Assembly: GCA_021804095.1 (NCBI GenBank)
Contig: JAJZKQ010000006.1
Coordinates: forward strand, 1 to 35,606
Direction of reading: 5' to 3'
Origin: Microcaldota archaeon
GTDB lineage: Archaea; Micrarchaeota; Micrarchaeia; Micrarchaeales; CABMGC01
Length of the DNA: 35,606 nt
Part shown: positions 8,050 through 16,094 of the stretch, piece after piece
Layout: each line of letters opens with the position of its first letter
Numbering within the stretch: the stretch's first letter is position 1
Notes under the pieces: model-generated
The model's input: the letters and a program-made list of their open reading frames with translations, nothing else
The model's database searches: none
Told to the model about the DNA's origin: nothing
Program-made: the position numbers and the translations under genes

Positions 8050-9306
8050 ATGAATAAAAAAACAGAATACACAAAGGTTTCGTCATATGAAGCTAGAAAA
8101 GGAGATATAAAGAATACACTTCTACTTTATTCTGGAGGATTGGACACATCAGTTATGCTTAAATGGATACAAGACGAGTATAAAATCGATGTTACTACAT
8201 TGACACTTAATATCGGACAACAACATGATGACCTTGAAGAAATCAAAAAGAAAGCTTTAAAATTCGGGGCAGTGAAAGCAATCGTTGTCGATGCTCGTAA
8301 AGAATTTGCAGAAGAATTTATATCTAAAGGAATCAAAGCAAACGCATCGTATCAAGGAAATTATCATCTATCTACTCCTATAGGGCGAGCTATTCTAGCT
8401 AAAAAGGCAGTAGAAGTTGCAAAAGCGGAAGGTATAAAATCTATAGCACATGGAGCAACTGGAAAAGGCAATGATCAAGTACGAATAGATGGTTACATTA
8501 TGACCCTAGATCCAACAATGAAAATAATCGCACCGGTAAGAGAATGGTCAATGGACAGAAATGATGAAATAAAATACGCAGAGAAACATAATATCCCTAT
8601 ACCAGCAACTATGGATTCTCCATATAGTGATGATGACAACATGTGGGGAATCACTTGGGAAGGCGGTGAAATAACAGATCCTTCTTTAATAATTCCCGAG
8701 GAAAAATTCCTCAAAACATATACGTTACCAAAAAACGCAATAGATACTCCCGAATTTATTAAGTTAGAATTTATAAAAGGAATACCCGTTTCATTAAACG
8801 GAAAACGATTGGATCTAGTTAGCTTGATCAGTAAGCTAAATAAGCTGGCAGGTAACCATGGAGTTGGTACCTATCAGGTTTTAGAGGATAGGATTATAGG
8901 TCTAAAAAATAGAGGAGTATACGAACATCCAGCAGCCCATGTAATAATAGAAGCACATAAAACTTTAGAGAAATATGTATCTACAAGACAATTAAATGAA
9001 TTAAAAGAAATCTTAGACATTAAATGGGGTTATTATTGTTATAGCGCATATTGGTTTGATCCGGTTATGGAAGCCATAAATGCATTTAACGATAAAATAA
9101 ATGAGCGTGTTACCGGAGTAGTTACTGTACGTTTATTCAAAGGAAATACAACGGTTGTTGCTATCGAATCTCCTTTCAAGCTGGCTCACGTATCATTCAA
9201 TAATAAAGAGGGTTACGATTTAAACACAAATGCAAGCCCAGGTTTTATAGAGATATATACCCTTCAAATGAAGATTGCAGAAGAAGTGAAGAAAAGAAGC
9301 TCGTAG
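8050..9306 (+). CDS. argG: Argininosuccinate synthase
   Basis: Joins citrulline and aspartate with ATP to form argininosuccinate. The PP-loop YSGGLDTS is at residues 27-34; HGATGKGNDQVR and the SPYSDDDNMWG stretch form the substrate site. From the ATG at 8050 the protein has 418 residues, about 20 more than usual before the PP-loop. A GGGAG Shine-Dalgarno element at 8040-8044, inside the end of argH, supports this start over upstream in-frame codons. It starts one base after the argH stop, so translation is coupled. No other arginine gene lies in the window, so citrulline must come from elsewhere, possibly a partner cell; that is inference. Confidence 0.96.
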   Translation: MNKKTEYTKVSSYEARKGDIKNTLLLYSGGLDTSVMLKWIQDEYKIDVTTLTLNIGQQHDDLEEIKKKALKFGAVKAIVVDARKEFAEEFISKGIKANASYQGNYHLSTPIGRAILAKKAVEVAKAEGIKSIAHGATGKGNDQVRIDGYIMTLDPTMKIIAPVREWSMDRNDEIKYAEKHNIPIPATMDSPYSDDDNMWGITWEGGEITDPSLIIPEEKFLKTYTLPKNAIDTPEFIKLEFIKGIPVSLNGKRLDLVSLISKLNKLAGNHGVGTYQVLEDRIIGLKNRGVYEHPAAHVIIEAHKTLEKYVSTRQLNELKEILDIKWGYYCYSAYWFDPVMEAINAFNDKINERVTGVVTVRLFKGNTTVVAIESPFKLAHVSFNNKEGYDLNTNASPGFIEIYTLQMKIAEEVKKRSS

Positions 9307-9602
9307 GAATTCTGTTTTATTCACGAGTATTCGAGTCCCAACCACCATGTTAATTTTACCTTTGGCGGCAAGAAAATCCAGGCCAGTATAATATATCGGA
9401 TTAATTAATCATTTATCATTATTATCTCTATCTAAATCTATTATTTTTTTATTACTAATCAAACTACTATTCACTATTCATTGTAATTTTCCTGCAAGTA
9501 TTTTTTCAGGCTTCTTACTATATTATAAGCTATTACTCTATCCCTAGCTATGGCGAAGAACTAATATAAATTTCTTTTAATCGTATCAATATTGGTCTTT
9601 AA
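9307..9602. promoter_or_regulatory. AT-rich gap between argG and nre, with the nre promoter
   Basis: No gene is seen here. Several T-runs (for example around 9445-9455) could end the argHG transcript. TATAAA at 9565-9570 is the nre promoter; its spacing to the ATG (38 bp) equals that of the duplicated copy at 6509. The stretch TTCGAGTCCCAACCACCA near 9332-9349 resembles a tRNA 3' end but has no matching stem and is not called. Confidence 0.5.
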
Positions 9603-10805
9603 ATGCAAAAGTTTTCCGTGAGGAAGGATTTTTCAGTATACGAAAATATGAAAGATCCCTACTTTTTAAAAAGATTCTACAAATTCAAGACTATAGACCT
9701 TATAAAAAGCAATGAAATATATGGTTCTTCTCCTCCCGATCTCTTTATAGGAAGGATAGGGTATCCTGATGTATTCATAGGGCCTATGGTACCCCCTATT
9801 CTGGGAAACACTGAAGTAATGGGTACCCCTGAGCTCTGGGTAGGTAAGTCTATCCCAGAAATAGTGGAATTAAGATCCTCACTTGTAAGAGGCATGTATC
9901 GCACCAAAGTAACAAATGCAGACAAGGGAAGAGTGGAGGAAGCAGTAAAGGAAATAGCCTTGGCTGATAAATTTACCAGTATGGAGCTTATGCTTAAACA
10001 TACTCCTTCACTTAAAATGAGCTTTAGCGAAAACAGCCAGCCTTTCGGTCCAAGCGCACCTCTCACAAAGATAAATATGGGCAATATAAAAGCAGAGCAG
10101 CATGTAGAAGCAGCATATCTGGATACCTCAATGACGGCTTCGAATGCAATAATAGAGCTTTATGACAAAGGTATACCTGTATCAAAGATACAGAAGGCCC
10201 TTGCAGCCGGCCTGCTCGGCAGGGGAAGATCAAGGCGCTTTGTTCCTACGAGATGGAGCATTACTGCAACTGATGATACATTATCCAAAAATAAGTTATC
10301 AAGCATAAAGCAGATGGAAACAATAGATTCCTACAAGATATACGAAAAGACAGCACTTGACAACAGATGGATAATAATCTTTTCTCCGGGCCAATGGGAA
10401 TACGAATCTATGGAGGCATGGTATCCCAACACTACATGGAATACCAATTCCTCACAGATAGACATAGGAGCATCTTATGAGCCTTTTGAAGGAAGAAAGA
10501 CATATGCCGAGATAGGCGGCTGCTATTATGCGGCAAGGCTCGCAGTAAGTGAATTGCTGGAGAATATTCAGGCCCAGGCAAAAGTATTGATACTGCGGGA
10601 GGTTCACTCCGGATACATAATGCCTGTAGGCGTATGGAATGTGAGAGAGCATGTTCGCGACGCTTTAAAAGGAACCCCTACAGAATTTCCCAGCTTTTCA
10701 GAAGCATTAACATACGCCTCCAAAAAACTAGAAATCCCTATAAAAACATGGTCTCAGTACAGCGTAATGCTAAAGAAAATGCTCTACCAGAAACACCTCG
10801 TCTAA
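9603..10805 (+). CDS. nre: Nre family DNA repair protein
   Basis: Nre proteins are archaeal repair factors reported in other archaea to interact with PCNA and to matter for DNA damage resistance. The hallmark GRSRRFVPTRWSITATDD lies near residues 212-230. The N-terminal half includes GYPDVFIGPMVPP and TPELWVGKSI, and the later part holds GGCYYAARLAVSELL and REVHSGYIMPVGVWNVRE. At 400 residues the length is typical. The Cys-rich zinc motif found at the N-terminus of many family members is absent; the protein starts MQKFSVRKDF. Its first 57 bases are duplicated at 6546, showing that the argHG island was placed at the 5' end of this gene. Confidence 0.92.
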   Translation: MQKFSVRKDFSVYENMKDPYFLKRFYKFKTIDLIKSNEIYGSSPPDLFIGRIGYPDVFIGPMVPPILGNTEVMGTPELWVGKSIPEIVELRSSLVRGMYRTKVTNADKGRVEEAVKEIALADKFTSMELMLKHTPSLKMSFSENSQPFGPSAPLTKINMGNIKAEQHVEAAYLDTSMTASNAIIELYDKGIPVSKIQKALAAGLLGRGRSRRFVPTRWSITATDDTLSKNKLSSIKQMETIDSYKIYEKTALDNRWIIIFSPGQWEYESMEAWYPNTTWNTNSSQIDIGASYEPFEGRKTYAEIGGCYYAARLAVSELLENIQAQAKVLILREVHSGYIMPVGVWNVREHVRDALKGTPTEFPSFSEALTYASKKLEIPIKTWSQYSVMLKKMLYQKHLV

Positions 10806-10844
10806 TGCAAAACTCAGACCTGCATTTCTGGCAGCCCTCCCGCA

Positions 10845-11600
10845 TCAATTATAGCTATACGAAAAAATTACATTCACACTTCCAGTGACTGACTCGCTTC
10901 CTGTAAAGTAGCCAGGATTCGGGCTAGGCAGTGCTGCAGAAGTTGCAAAAGCATATGGTATTACTATGGGGTTGTAATAGCTCACCGAAATGTTTCTTGC
11001 AACAAGTGTCTTACCTGGAAGAAGCCCCTCAGCCTGATCTGTAGCGTTTGAAAGGGCTCTCTGCAAAGCTACCGATCTCAATGATGAAAGCTGATTGCTT
11101 GAGAATTTCTGGGAAAGGCCGCTTATCGATATGCCATTCACAGAGGCGAGGCTTCCGAGCACACTGCTGGCATTGTTTATGCTGGGTATAGTTATGCTCA
11201 TGTATTCCTCTGCCACATAACCATTATACGACGTATAATAATTTCCGCTTTGATTGTAAAGATTATATGAGGTTGTGGCTATATTGCTGAGATTTCCGTT
11301 AAGATACTTGATTACTGTCGCATTAAGTTCTGAAACATCATTGCTAAGGTTATACGTAGCAGCATAAGCTGTGCTTCCTCTACCGGAAACTCCTACTGTA
11401 AGCAAGCCCTCGGTAGGTATTCCTGATGCACTGCCTGTCGCTGTAATCTCAATGCTTCCTGTATTCTTCTGATTTACTGCAGAAGTCACTGCAGTCTGGA
11501 TATTCTGCATCTTTAGCCCAACAATCAGAAATACCTGCATTATTATCACTATTCCGAGCAGCAATACGATCATGTATGCCAAATTTTTCTCATTTTCCAT
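10845..11600 (-). CDS. Membrane-anchored SIMPL (DUF541) domain protein
   Basis: This 251-residue protein has one membrane helix at about 9-30 (MIVLLLGIVIIMQVFLIVGL) and an outside domain beginning SIEITATGSASGIPTEGLLTV, the standard opening of SIMPL/DUF541 proteins (the GxG at the start of a beta-rich repeat). LQRALSNATDQAEGLL is the typical central helix. The biochemical role of SIMPL proteins is poorly known; bacterial ones are periplasmic and linked to stress. Several N-x-S/T sequons suggest surface glycosylation. It starts 11 bp after the membrane-tethered HTH gene and probably shares its operon. Confidence 0.82.
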   Translation of the reverse strand: MENEKNLAYMIVLLLGIVIIMQVFLIVGLKMQNIQTAVTSAVNQKNTGSIEITATGSASGIPTEGLLTVGVSGRGSTAYAATYNLSNDVSELNATVIKYLNGNLSNIATTSYNLYNQSGNYYTSYNGYVAEEYMSITIPSINNASSVLGSLASVNGISISGLSQKFSSNQLSSLRSVALQRALSNATDQAEGLLPGKTLVARNISVSYYNPIVIPYAFATSAALPSPNPGYFTGSESVTGSVNVIFSYSYN

Positions 11601-11611
11601 ATTAACGCCTA

Positions 11612-12586
11612 TTACTCATAAATCGAGCTCTTCTGAACGATCTTTCCCTTGTAAGGTCCATTGCCTATTGTTACAAGAAATGGGCCTATTCCTCCCTGGC
11701 ACGGGCCATCTATTCTAACTATGTATGTGCCATTATAAGAACTCTCTGAATTTATTCTAACCTGAAAAATTATTGTGGAATTTTCCACCGCATTGTATCT
11801 CTCAGGATAGAATGTTATATTTAATCCATTGTACACCGAAGAATTCAGACTAGTTACAGTTGCATAATGTGTCTTATTATAGAATAATCCGTTTCCTGTA
11901 CTGTTATTCTCTGCCAGTACATCTTTTACGAATTCCTCACTCTCAAGGATCCCTGTTGTTGAGTTTCCATGGGATGCCTGCCTGGTTATCACATAATCCG
12001 AAACATTTCCTATTTCTGTATTGTTAAACCTGTATCTTGTGAAATTAGAGTATCCAACTATAGATCCGTTAAGGTTATAATCTATCATAGGGCATGCCTC
12101 CAGGCTTCCCGGCAGCACCGGATGTGTTGAATTTTCAGGAGCCGATATGTTCACCGAAGAATTAACTCCAACTGCGGTTGAAAGGTTTCCCGGATTTATA
12201 GACTGCACGTGACTTGAACTATTGATACTGCTATTATTCTTAGTTGGAGATATGCCATTGTTCAGAACTGGACTCCTGACTCCTATGTAATAATAAGAGA
12301 CTATCACCGCGATTCCCAAGATAACAATCGCTCCAACAATGTATTTAGCCATCATATCAGAACTTCCGATATTGTTATTTTTCATATCTGCCAACCTGTA
12401 ATACTTCAATTTTTTGAAATGGTCATTTTCCAATTTTGTAACTACTCCCATCTCAGACAATTCTTCCATATGCTGATCTATCGTTGCTGTGGAGAGACCC
12501 AACTCCCTCCCCAGCTCAGTGACTGTCATTTCTCTCTTTTTCAGCAATTTGACTATCTTTTTCTTTGTTTCATTTGTCTTTCCCAT
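11612..12586 (-). CDS. Membrane-tethered winged-helix (ArsR-like) protein with extracytoplasmic domain
   Basis: The first ~70 residues form a winged helix: ETKKKIVKLLKKREMTVTEL, then LGLSTATIDQHMEELSEMG and wing KLKYYRL. A single membrane helix follows (MMAKYIVGAIVILGIAVIVS), then about 220 residues outside with many N-x-S/T sequons and a few cysteines. The topology suggests a one-component sensor that reads an outside cue and binds DNA inside; the cue is unknown. The frame is open to an ATG at 12610, but the minus-strand TATA box at 12614-12621 places transcription start near 12591, so the leaderless ATG at 12586 (324 residues) is preferred. Followed 11 bp later by the SIMPL gene. Confidence 0.75.
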   Translation of the reverse strand: MGKTNETKKKIVKLLKKREMTVTELGRELGLSTATIDQHMEELSEMGVVTKLENDHFKKLKYYRLADMKNNNIGSSDMMAKYIVGAIVILGIAVIVSYYYIGVRSPVLNNGISPTKNNSSINSSSHVQSINPGNLSTAVGVNSSVNISAPENSTHPVLPGSLEACPMIDYNLNGSIVGYSNFTRYRFNNTEIGNVSDYVITRQASHGNSTTGILESEEFVKDVLAENNSTGNGLFYNKTHYATVTSLNSSVYNGLNITFYPERYNAVENSTIIFQVRINSESSYNGTYIVRIDGPCQGGIGPFLVTIGNGPYKGKIVQKSSIYE

Positions 12587-12645
12587 AAATGCACATATCT
12601 CCTTTATCATGTATATATAAACATCTTTCCTGATTTCTAGGTTTT

Positions 12646-14019
12646 TTATAGGTTTTTATCTCTAAAACCTGAAACATGGCTTAAAGCCTCTTCAAAGATT
12701 TCCTTTGGTATTCTCACCACCTTCTCAAGATCTTCGCTGTTTTTTGCCTCTGCGACTATCTTTATCATAGGGGTCGTATTCGAAACCCTGATAATGAACC
12801 ATCCTTCATCCGTCTTCACCTTTATCCCGTCTATGGTTATCGGTTCATATTTTTCAGAAAGTTCCTTATGTATAATTTCCATCACTTTCGACTTCAAACT
12901 ATCTTCAATAGGCATCTCAAGCACTATGCTTTTATAATCAGGAAGCTCCCTCCCCAACTCTTCCAACGACTTTTTTCTGTTGGATATGATTTCCATTATC
13001 TTCAATCCCGCAAACATTGGGTCATCTGCGTAATACATATCTGCAAAATAAGTATGTCCTGATAGCTCTCCTCCTATGCCGGCTCCAACCTCGAGCATTT
13101 TTTTTGATATGAACGTCCTTCCTATCCTTGTCACTACCGGAATGCCTCCAGACTGCCTAAGCCCATCTTCTACAGCTTCGCTGCAACTAACATCAAAAAC
13201 AAGCTTATCCCCTTTCTTAATCATGTTCATTGCTATTATGGCCAGTGTTCTGTCTCCACGCAGAACCTCGGCATTGTTGTTTACAAAGACTCCCCTGTCT
13301 CCATCAGCGTCAAAGGCAATTCCAAAATCAAGCTTCTCTTTTGAAACTAATTCTTTAAGTCCTGAAAGTGATTCATCCTTAGGTTCAGGGCTTCTGTTCG
13401 GAAAATTTCCATTCCTAGAATCATTTATAGCAAATACCTCTGCCCCCGCTTCCTTAAAGATATCTTTTGCTATGCCCGAATAAGCTCCATTTCCAGGATC
13501 TATGCCTACCCGCATTCCTTTTCCTGCCTTCAGCCTATCTAACAAGAATCTCTTATAATCCTCCAATACCTCCTGCTCCAAGTTTTCCACATTCCTATGT
13601 TCCTTCTTCACATACTCCGGCCTTTCAGCAATATCCCTTATTTCAGAAAGCCCGTTCTCCAAGCCTATCGAAACGCTACCGCTCTTATAAAACTTGAAAC
13701 CGTTCCACTCTTTTGGATTATGGCTTGCGGTTATCATCATGCCTCCATCAAGCTTGTAGTAACTTACTGCAAAATGCAATACGGGAGTCGGAGCTACTCC
13801 TATGTCTACTATCTTCAATCCGCTATCCAAAAGGCCCTGCATGGCATTTCTCTTCAATTCAGGACTGCTTGTCCTCACATCCATGCATAGCCCGATTCTC
13901 TCTCCTTCCCCAATATACCTTCCAAAAGCATACCCTACCATCTTGGCAGTGCTTCCGTCAAGATCCCTGGGAAAAATTCCCCTTATGTCATAAGCTTTGA
14001 ATATTCTCTCATTAATCAT
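12646..14019 (-). CDS. manB: Phosphomannomutase / phosphoglucomutase
   Basis: An alpha-D-phosphohexomutase interconverting hexose 6- and 1-phosphates for nucleotide-sugar and glycan synthesis. The phosphoserine is in TASHNP (Ser99), the magnesium loop is DADGDRG (237-243), the sugar loop is GELSGH (317-322) and the phosphate site is RVSNTTPMIKI near the C-terminus. The N-terminus FKAYDIRGIFPRDL is diagnostic. From the ATG at 14019 it has 457 residues, the normal length, with GGTGA five bases before it. The frame is open to 14043 but that adds only an unconserved octapeptide. Man- or Glc-specificity and phosphoglucosamine activity cannot be told apart by eye. Confidence 0.94.
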   Translation of the reverse strand: MINERIFKAYDIRGIFPRDLDGSTAKMVGYAFGRYIGEGERIGLCMDVRTSSPELKRNAMQGLLDSGLKIVDIGVAPTPVLHFAVSYYKLDGGMMITASHNPKEWNGFKFYKSGSVSIGLENGLSEIRDIAERPEYVKKEHRNVENLEQEVLEDYKRFLLDRLKAGKGMRVGIDPGNGAYSGIAKDIFKEAGAEVFAINDSRNGNFPNRSPEPKDESLSGLKELVSKEKLDFGIAFDADGDRGVFVNNNAEVLRGDRTLAIIAMNMIKKGDKLVFDVSCSEAVEDGLRQSGGIPVVTRIGRTFISKKMLEVGAGIGGELSGHTYFADMYYADDPMFAGLKIMEIISNRKKSLEELGRELPDYKSIVLEMPIEDSLKSKVMEIIHKELSEKYEPITIDGIKVKTDEGWFIIRVSNTTPMIKIVAEAKNSEDLEKVVRIPKEIFEEALSHVSGFRDKNL

Positions 14020-14151
14020 CGCTTCACCTATTATTATTAACAAGATTAAGCTAAATTAATTAACTATTTTAACTACTTCCAGGCTGGATGATTTCAAGAA
14101 AGAGCTTTCGGCTTAGGCACATTTAAAAATCTTGATGTATCAGGTAATCGT

Positions 14152-14766
14152 ATGGTATTCATAGACGATTTGGCATATTCCCTATTCAGCATAAGCTTTG
14201 CTGGCTTTCTTTTATTCTATACTGTTGTATCTATATACAAATCCTACAAGAGGAAAGGCAAGGATTTCACCGAGCATCTTAATGGAGCCAGCATACCTTT
14301 AGCACTTATAGGCGCATATATATTCATAATGGGTCTCTGGGGCCAGTTTTCATGGCCACTACCGGGAAGCTATAATATCCTATTTTACGATCCCTTTGTA
14401 GCATTTGGGATAGTTCTTCTATCCTTCTCATTTGTAATACGTTTTAAGGGCAGAATAGATTATGCAGGTTTCTTAGGCCTTATGTCTGGAGTCATGGCAA
14501 TAATATACGGGATTGAAGGCTACGGCCTGGGCCTTACCCAAGCGCCTCTCGCCCTTCTTGTCATGTATTTCTTATATGGCATAGCCGGAATATTCTCATA
14601 TCCTGTCTCGCTTCTTCTGGACAGGTTTCCAGGAACACAGAAAAAATTCTGGAAAGGATGGTACTACATACTTGTGATATTTCTGGCATCACTCTTCCTG
14701 GCAAGCCTTCTTGCCGGATTTATAGGAGCGGCAGCAATACCTTCACACCTTTTCAGTGCACCATAA
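14152..14766 (+). CDS. DUF981 family polytopic membrane protein
   Basis: This 204-residue protein has about six hydrophobic helices. The segment GLWGQFSWPLPGSYNILFYD (about 61-80) is the conserved core of the archaeal DUF981 family, whose function is not established. A loop KSYKRKGKDF between helices 1 and 2 is positively charged and so probably inside. TTTAAAAAT at 14122-14129 is centred about 26 bp before the ATG, so the transcript is likely leaderless. It is divergent from manB. Confidence 0.85.
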   Translation: MVFIDDLAYSLFSISFAGFLLFYTVVSIYKSYKRKGKDFTEHLNGASIPLALIGAYIFIMGLWGQFSWPLPGSYNILFYDPFVAFGIVLLSFSFVIRFKGRIDYAGFLGLMSGVMAIIYGIEGYGLGLTQAPLALLVMYFLYGIAGIFSYPVSLLLDRFPGTQKKFWKGWYYILVIFLASLFLASLLAGFIGAAAIPSHLFSAP

Positions 14767-14979
14767 TGTATTATCTCTATTGTCATCATCAATAGATAGC
14801 AAGTGAAGGATTCAGCATAAAGGAACCGAATCCATGCATAGTTTGCAGGCATCAGATCCAACATCCAAATGAAAATTCATACCTGCAGATATACAAAACA
14901 TTATAAATTTGAGATGCTCTATCTACTTGGGAAAGATAGTACAGACTAAAAAGGATATCTTCTGGACTATGTAAACCCT

Positions 14980-15085
14980 GCAGGGATGGCAGAGCCTGGT
15001 TTGGCACCTTGTGCCACAGAAAAACGCGCAGGACTTAAGATCCTGTGGCCTAGCGCCTTCGAGAGTTCGAATCTCTCTCCCTGCA
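14980..15085 (+). tRNA. tRNA-Leu (UAA) with enlarged D-loop
   Basis: Acceptor GCAGGGA pairs with TCCCTGC, discriminator A at 15085. The anticodon arm CAGGA-CTTAAGA-TCCTG gives anticodon UAA at 15036-15038. The long variable arm (GGC/GCC stem) marks a class II tRNA, and the T arm GAGAG-TTCGAAT-CTCTC is perfect. Between GCCTGGT and AAACGCG the D-loop has about 21 extra bases that can fold as TGGCAC-CTT-GTGCCA (15001-15016), which could be a non-canonical intron or a true insertion. The 3' part served as integration site: its last ~35 bases recur at 17191-17230. TTATAAAT at 14901-14908 is a possible promoter. Confidence 0.9.
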
Positions 15086-15090
15086 AATCC
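15051..15090 (+). repeat. attL-like repeat in the tRNA-Leu 3' end
   Basis: This 40-base segment running from the variable arm through the tRNA 3' end is repeated at 17191-17230 with 34 of 40 matches. The core TCGAGAGTTC and CTCTCCCTGCAAAT is shared. Tyrosine recombinases commonly use tRNA 3' ends as attachment sites. Confidence 0.75.
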
Positions 15091-15349
15091 AATCTTTGAC
15101 GTCAAGCAAGGGTTTGGAAATCCGAAACGGAAATCAAGGAGGCACCTCCATGGACTGACTACCCACAGCCTTCGGCACTATTCCATAACCAGCTTTGCCA
15201 AGCAGACTAACGGGAATCTGGTGCTGACAAGCAGGTTCGCTAGGCACAGCGATCCCAGCACTACAATGATCTACATTACAGCACGCAAAGAGGAACTATA
15301 CAAGGAAATAGACAACGCCTTTGGCCTGAGCGAAGCTGTTGTGGCCTGA
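15091..15349 (+). pseudogene. Tyrosine recombinase (integrase) C-terminal remnant, copy 1
   Basis: The frame ending at the TGA of 15347-15349 holds the catalytic C-terminus of a tyrosine recombinase: THSLRHYSITSFAK with the second catalytic Arg, RFARHSDPSTT with the box II His, and the nucleophile Tyr in TTMIYIT. The upstream 200 or so residues, including the first catalytic Arg and the core-binding domain, are missing; the frame simply runs back into the tRNA. It therefore cannot be an active enzyme. It abuts the attachment site, as integrase genes usually do. Confidence 0.85.
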
Positions 15350-15371
15350 AAGAGAGGCTCTCCAAGCCATT

Positions 15372-15578
15372 CTAGCTCTTATACCTAGCCTCGAATAATT
15401 TGCTGCTCACACTCCATGCCTTCCTGAATACGTGCTTCTTTTTCCTCTGGCACGCCCTGCATTCATCCTTCATCTTGAATATCTCTTGCGCTGTCCTCGG
15501 TTTCCCAGCCTTGAGGTCAAAAGTCATTGCATTATGCTTTTTGCAGAGATTCCAAACGATTAGAGACCCCCCCAGCAA
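15372..15578 (-). CDS. Short hypothetical with CxxH and CxxC pairs, possibly a remnant
   Basis: The ORF lies in the same frame as and directly downstream of hicA copy 1 (stop at 15585). It reads about 68 residues with a CKKH pair and an ECRACQRKKK pair spaced for a zinc site, and a very basic C-terminus. Only a TTG (15578) or an internal ATG (15527) could start it, and the latter would lose the first metal pair. I do not recognise a family; it may be the tail of a decayed zinc-finger protein of the element. Confidence 0.3.
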   Translation of the reverse strand: MLGGSLIVWNLCKKHNAMTFDLKAGKPRTAQEIFKMKDECRACQRKKKHVFRKAWSVSSKLFEARYKS

Positions 15579-15584
15579 ATCCAG

Positions 15585-15845
15585 CTAGGCTAGGAGCTTG
15601 TCAAATTCATTTACTGATAGGTCTGCCTCTCGCATTATGGTTCGTACCATGCCTTTGCCTATCGGCCTGTGGGCTGGAACTACGATCATGTTTTCCGGCT
15701 TGCGTTCTCCAAAAATAGATGCATACTTTGTCTTATCGGATAGCTGCATTACTATGTGGCTGCCTTTCTGGTGGCTTACTTTGTAGCCTGCGTTAGTGAG
15801 GGCTTTGATTACCCTGTCGTAGTTTATGGGCGCTAGCCTAGACAC
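15585..15845 (-). CDS. hicA: HicA-type toxin, copy 1
   Basis: HicA toxins are small double-stranded-RNA-binding-fold proteins that cleave mRNA and block translation. This 86-residue protein has the family's opening YDRVIKALTNAGYKVSHQKG, the catalytic His in GSHIVM and a C-terminal RTIMREADLSVNEFDKLL, which is standard. An insertion (LSDKTKYASIFGERKPENM) makes it a little longer than the 60-80-residue norm. It starts with GTG at 15845, overlapping the end of hicB by 8 bases, so antitoxin is made first. Located inside the tRNA-Leu element. Confidence 0.9.
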   Translation of the reverse strand: MSRLAPINYDRVIKALTNAGYKVSHQKGSHIVMQLSDKTKYASIFGERKPENMIVVPAHRPIGKGMVRTIMREADLSVNEFDKLLA

Positions 15846-16047
15846 TTACCTGCACCATCTCTACTGGGACAGGGTCGCCGTGCTTCTTCAGCGTTTCTAG
15901 ATAAGCCTGTATTGCCTCCTTAACGTTCTTCATCAATTCCTTTCTGGTCTTGCCTTCCGTAGCGCAACCTGGCAGATCCAGAACCTTGGCTACATATAAT
16001 CCATCTTCGTCTTTCTCTATTATTACTCTGTACTTCATCCTTTCCAT
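15838..16047 (-). CDS. hicB: HicB-type antitoxin, copy 1
   Basis: This 69-residue protein has the partial RNase-H-like fold of HicB: YRVIIEKDEDGLYVAKVLDL, PGCATEGKTRKEL and a helix KNVKEAIQAYLETLKKHGDP. It lacks the extra C-terminal DNA-binding domain of longer HicB proteins, so autoregulation, if any, is by another route. HicB binds and masks HicA. The ATG at 16047 lies about 26 bp from a minus-strand TATA-like element at 16070-16078, which fits a leaderless transcript. It precedes hicA. Confidence 0.9.
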   Translation of the reverse strand: MERMKYRVIIEKDEDGLYVAKVLDLPGCATEGKTRKELMKNVKEAIQAYLETLKKHGDPVPVEMVQVSV

Positions 16048-16094
16048 GGTTATATTACGTATGTGCAGATATTAAATCTTTCCTCGAATCACCA

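Noticed and set aside
9332-9349. tRNA-3'-end-like stretch TTCGAGTCCCAACCACCA downstream of argG
   Set aside because: The bases flanking the T-loop-like heptamer do not pair and there is no 5' half or second copy, so it supports neither a tRNA nor an attachment site.
6605-9602. argH-argG as a transposon
   Set aside because: No transposase, terminal inverted repeats or short target duplication; the only junction signal is the nre 5' duplication.
14980-15085. Strict bulge-helix-bulge intron in tRNA-Leu
   Set aside because: The hairpin has a 3-base bulge on one side only; no opposite bulge could be drawn, so an intron is offered only as a possibility.
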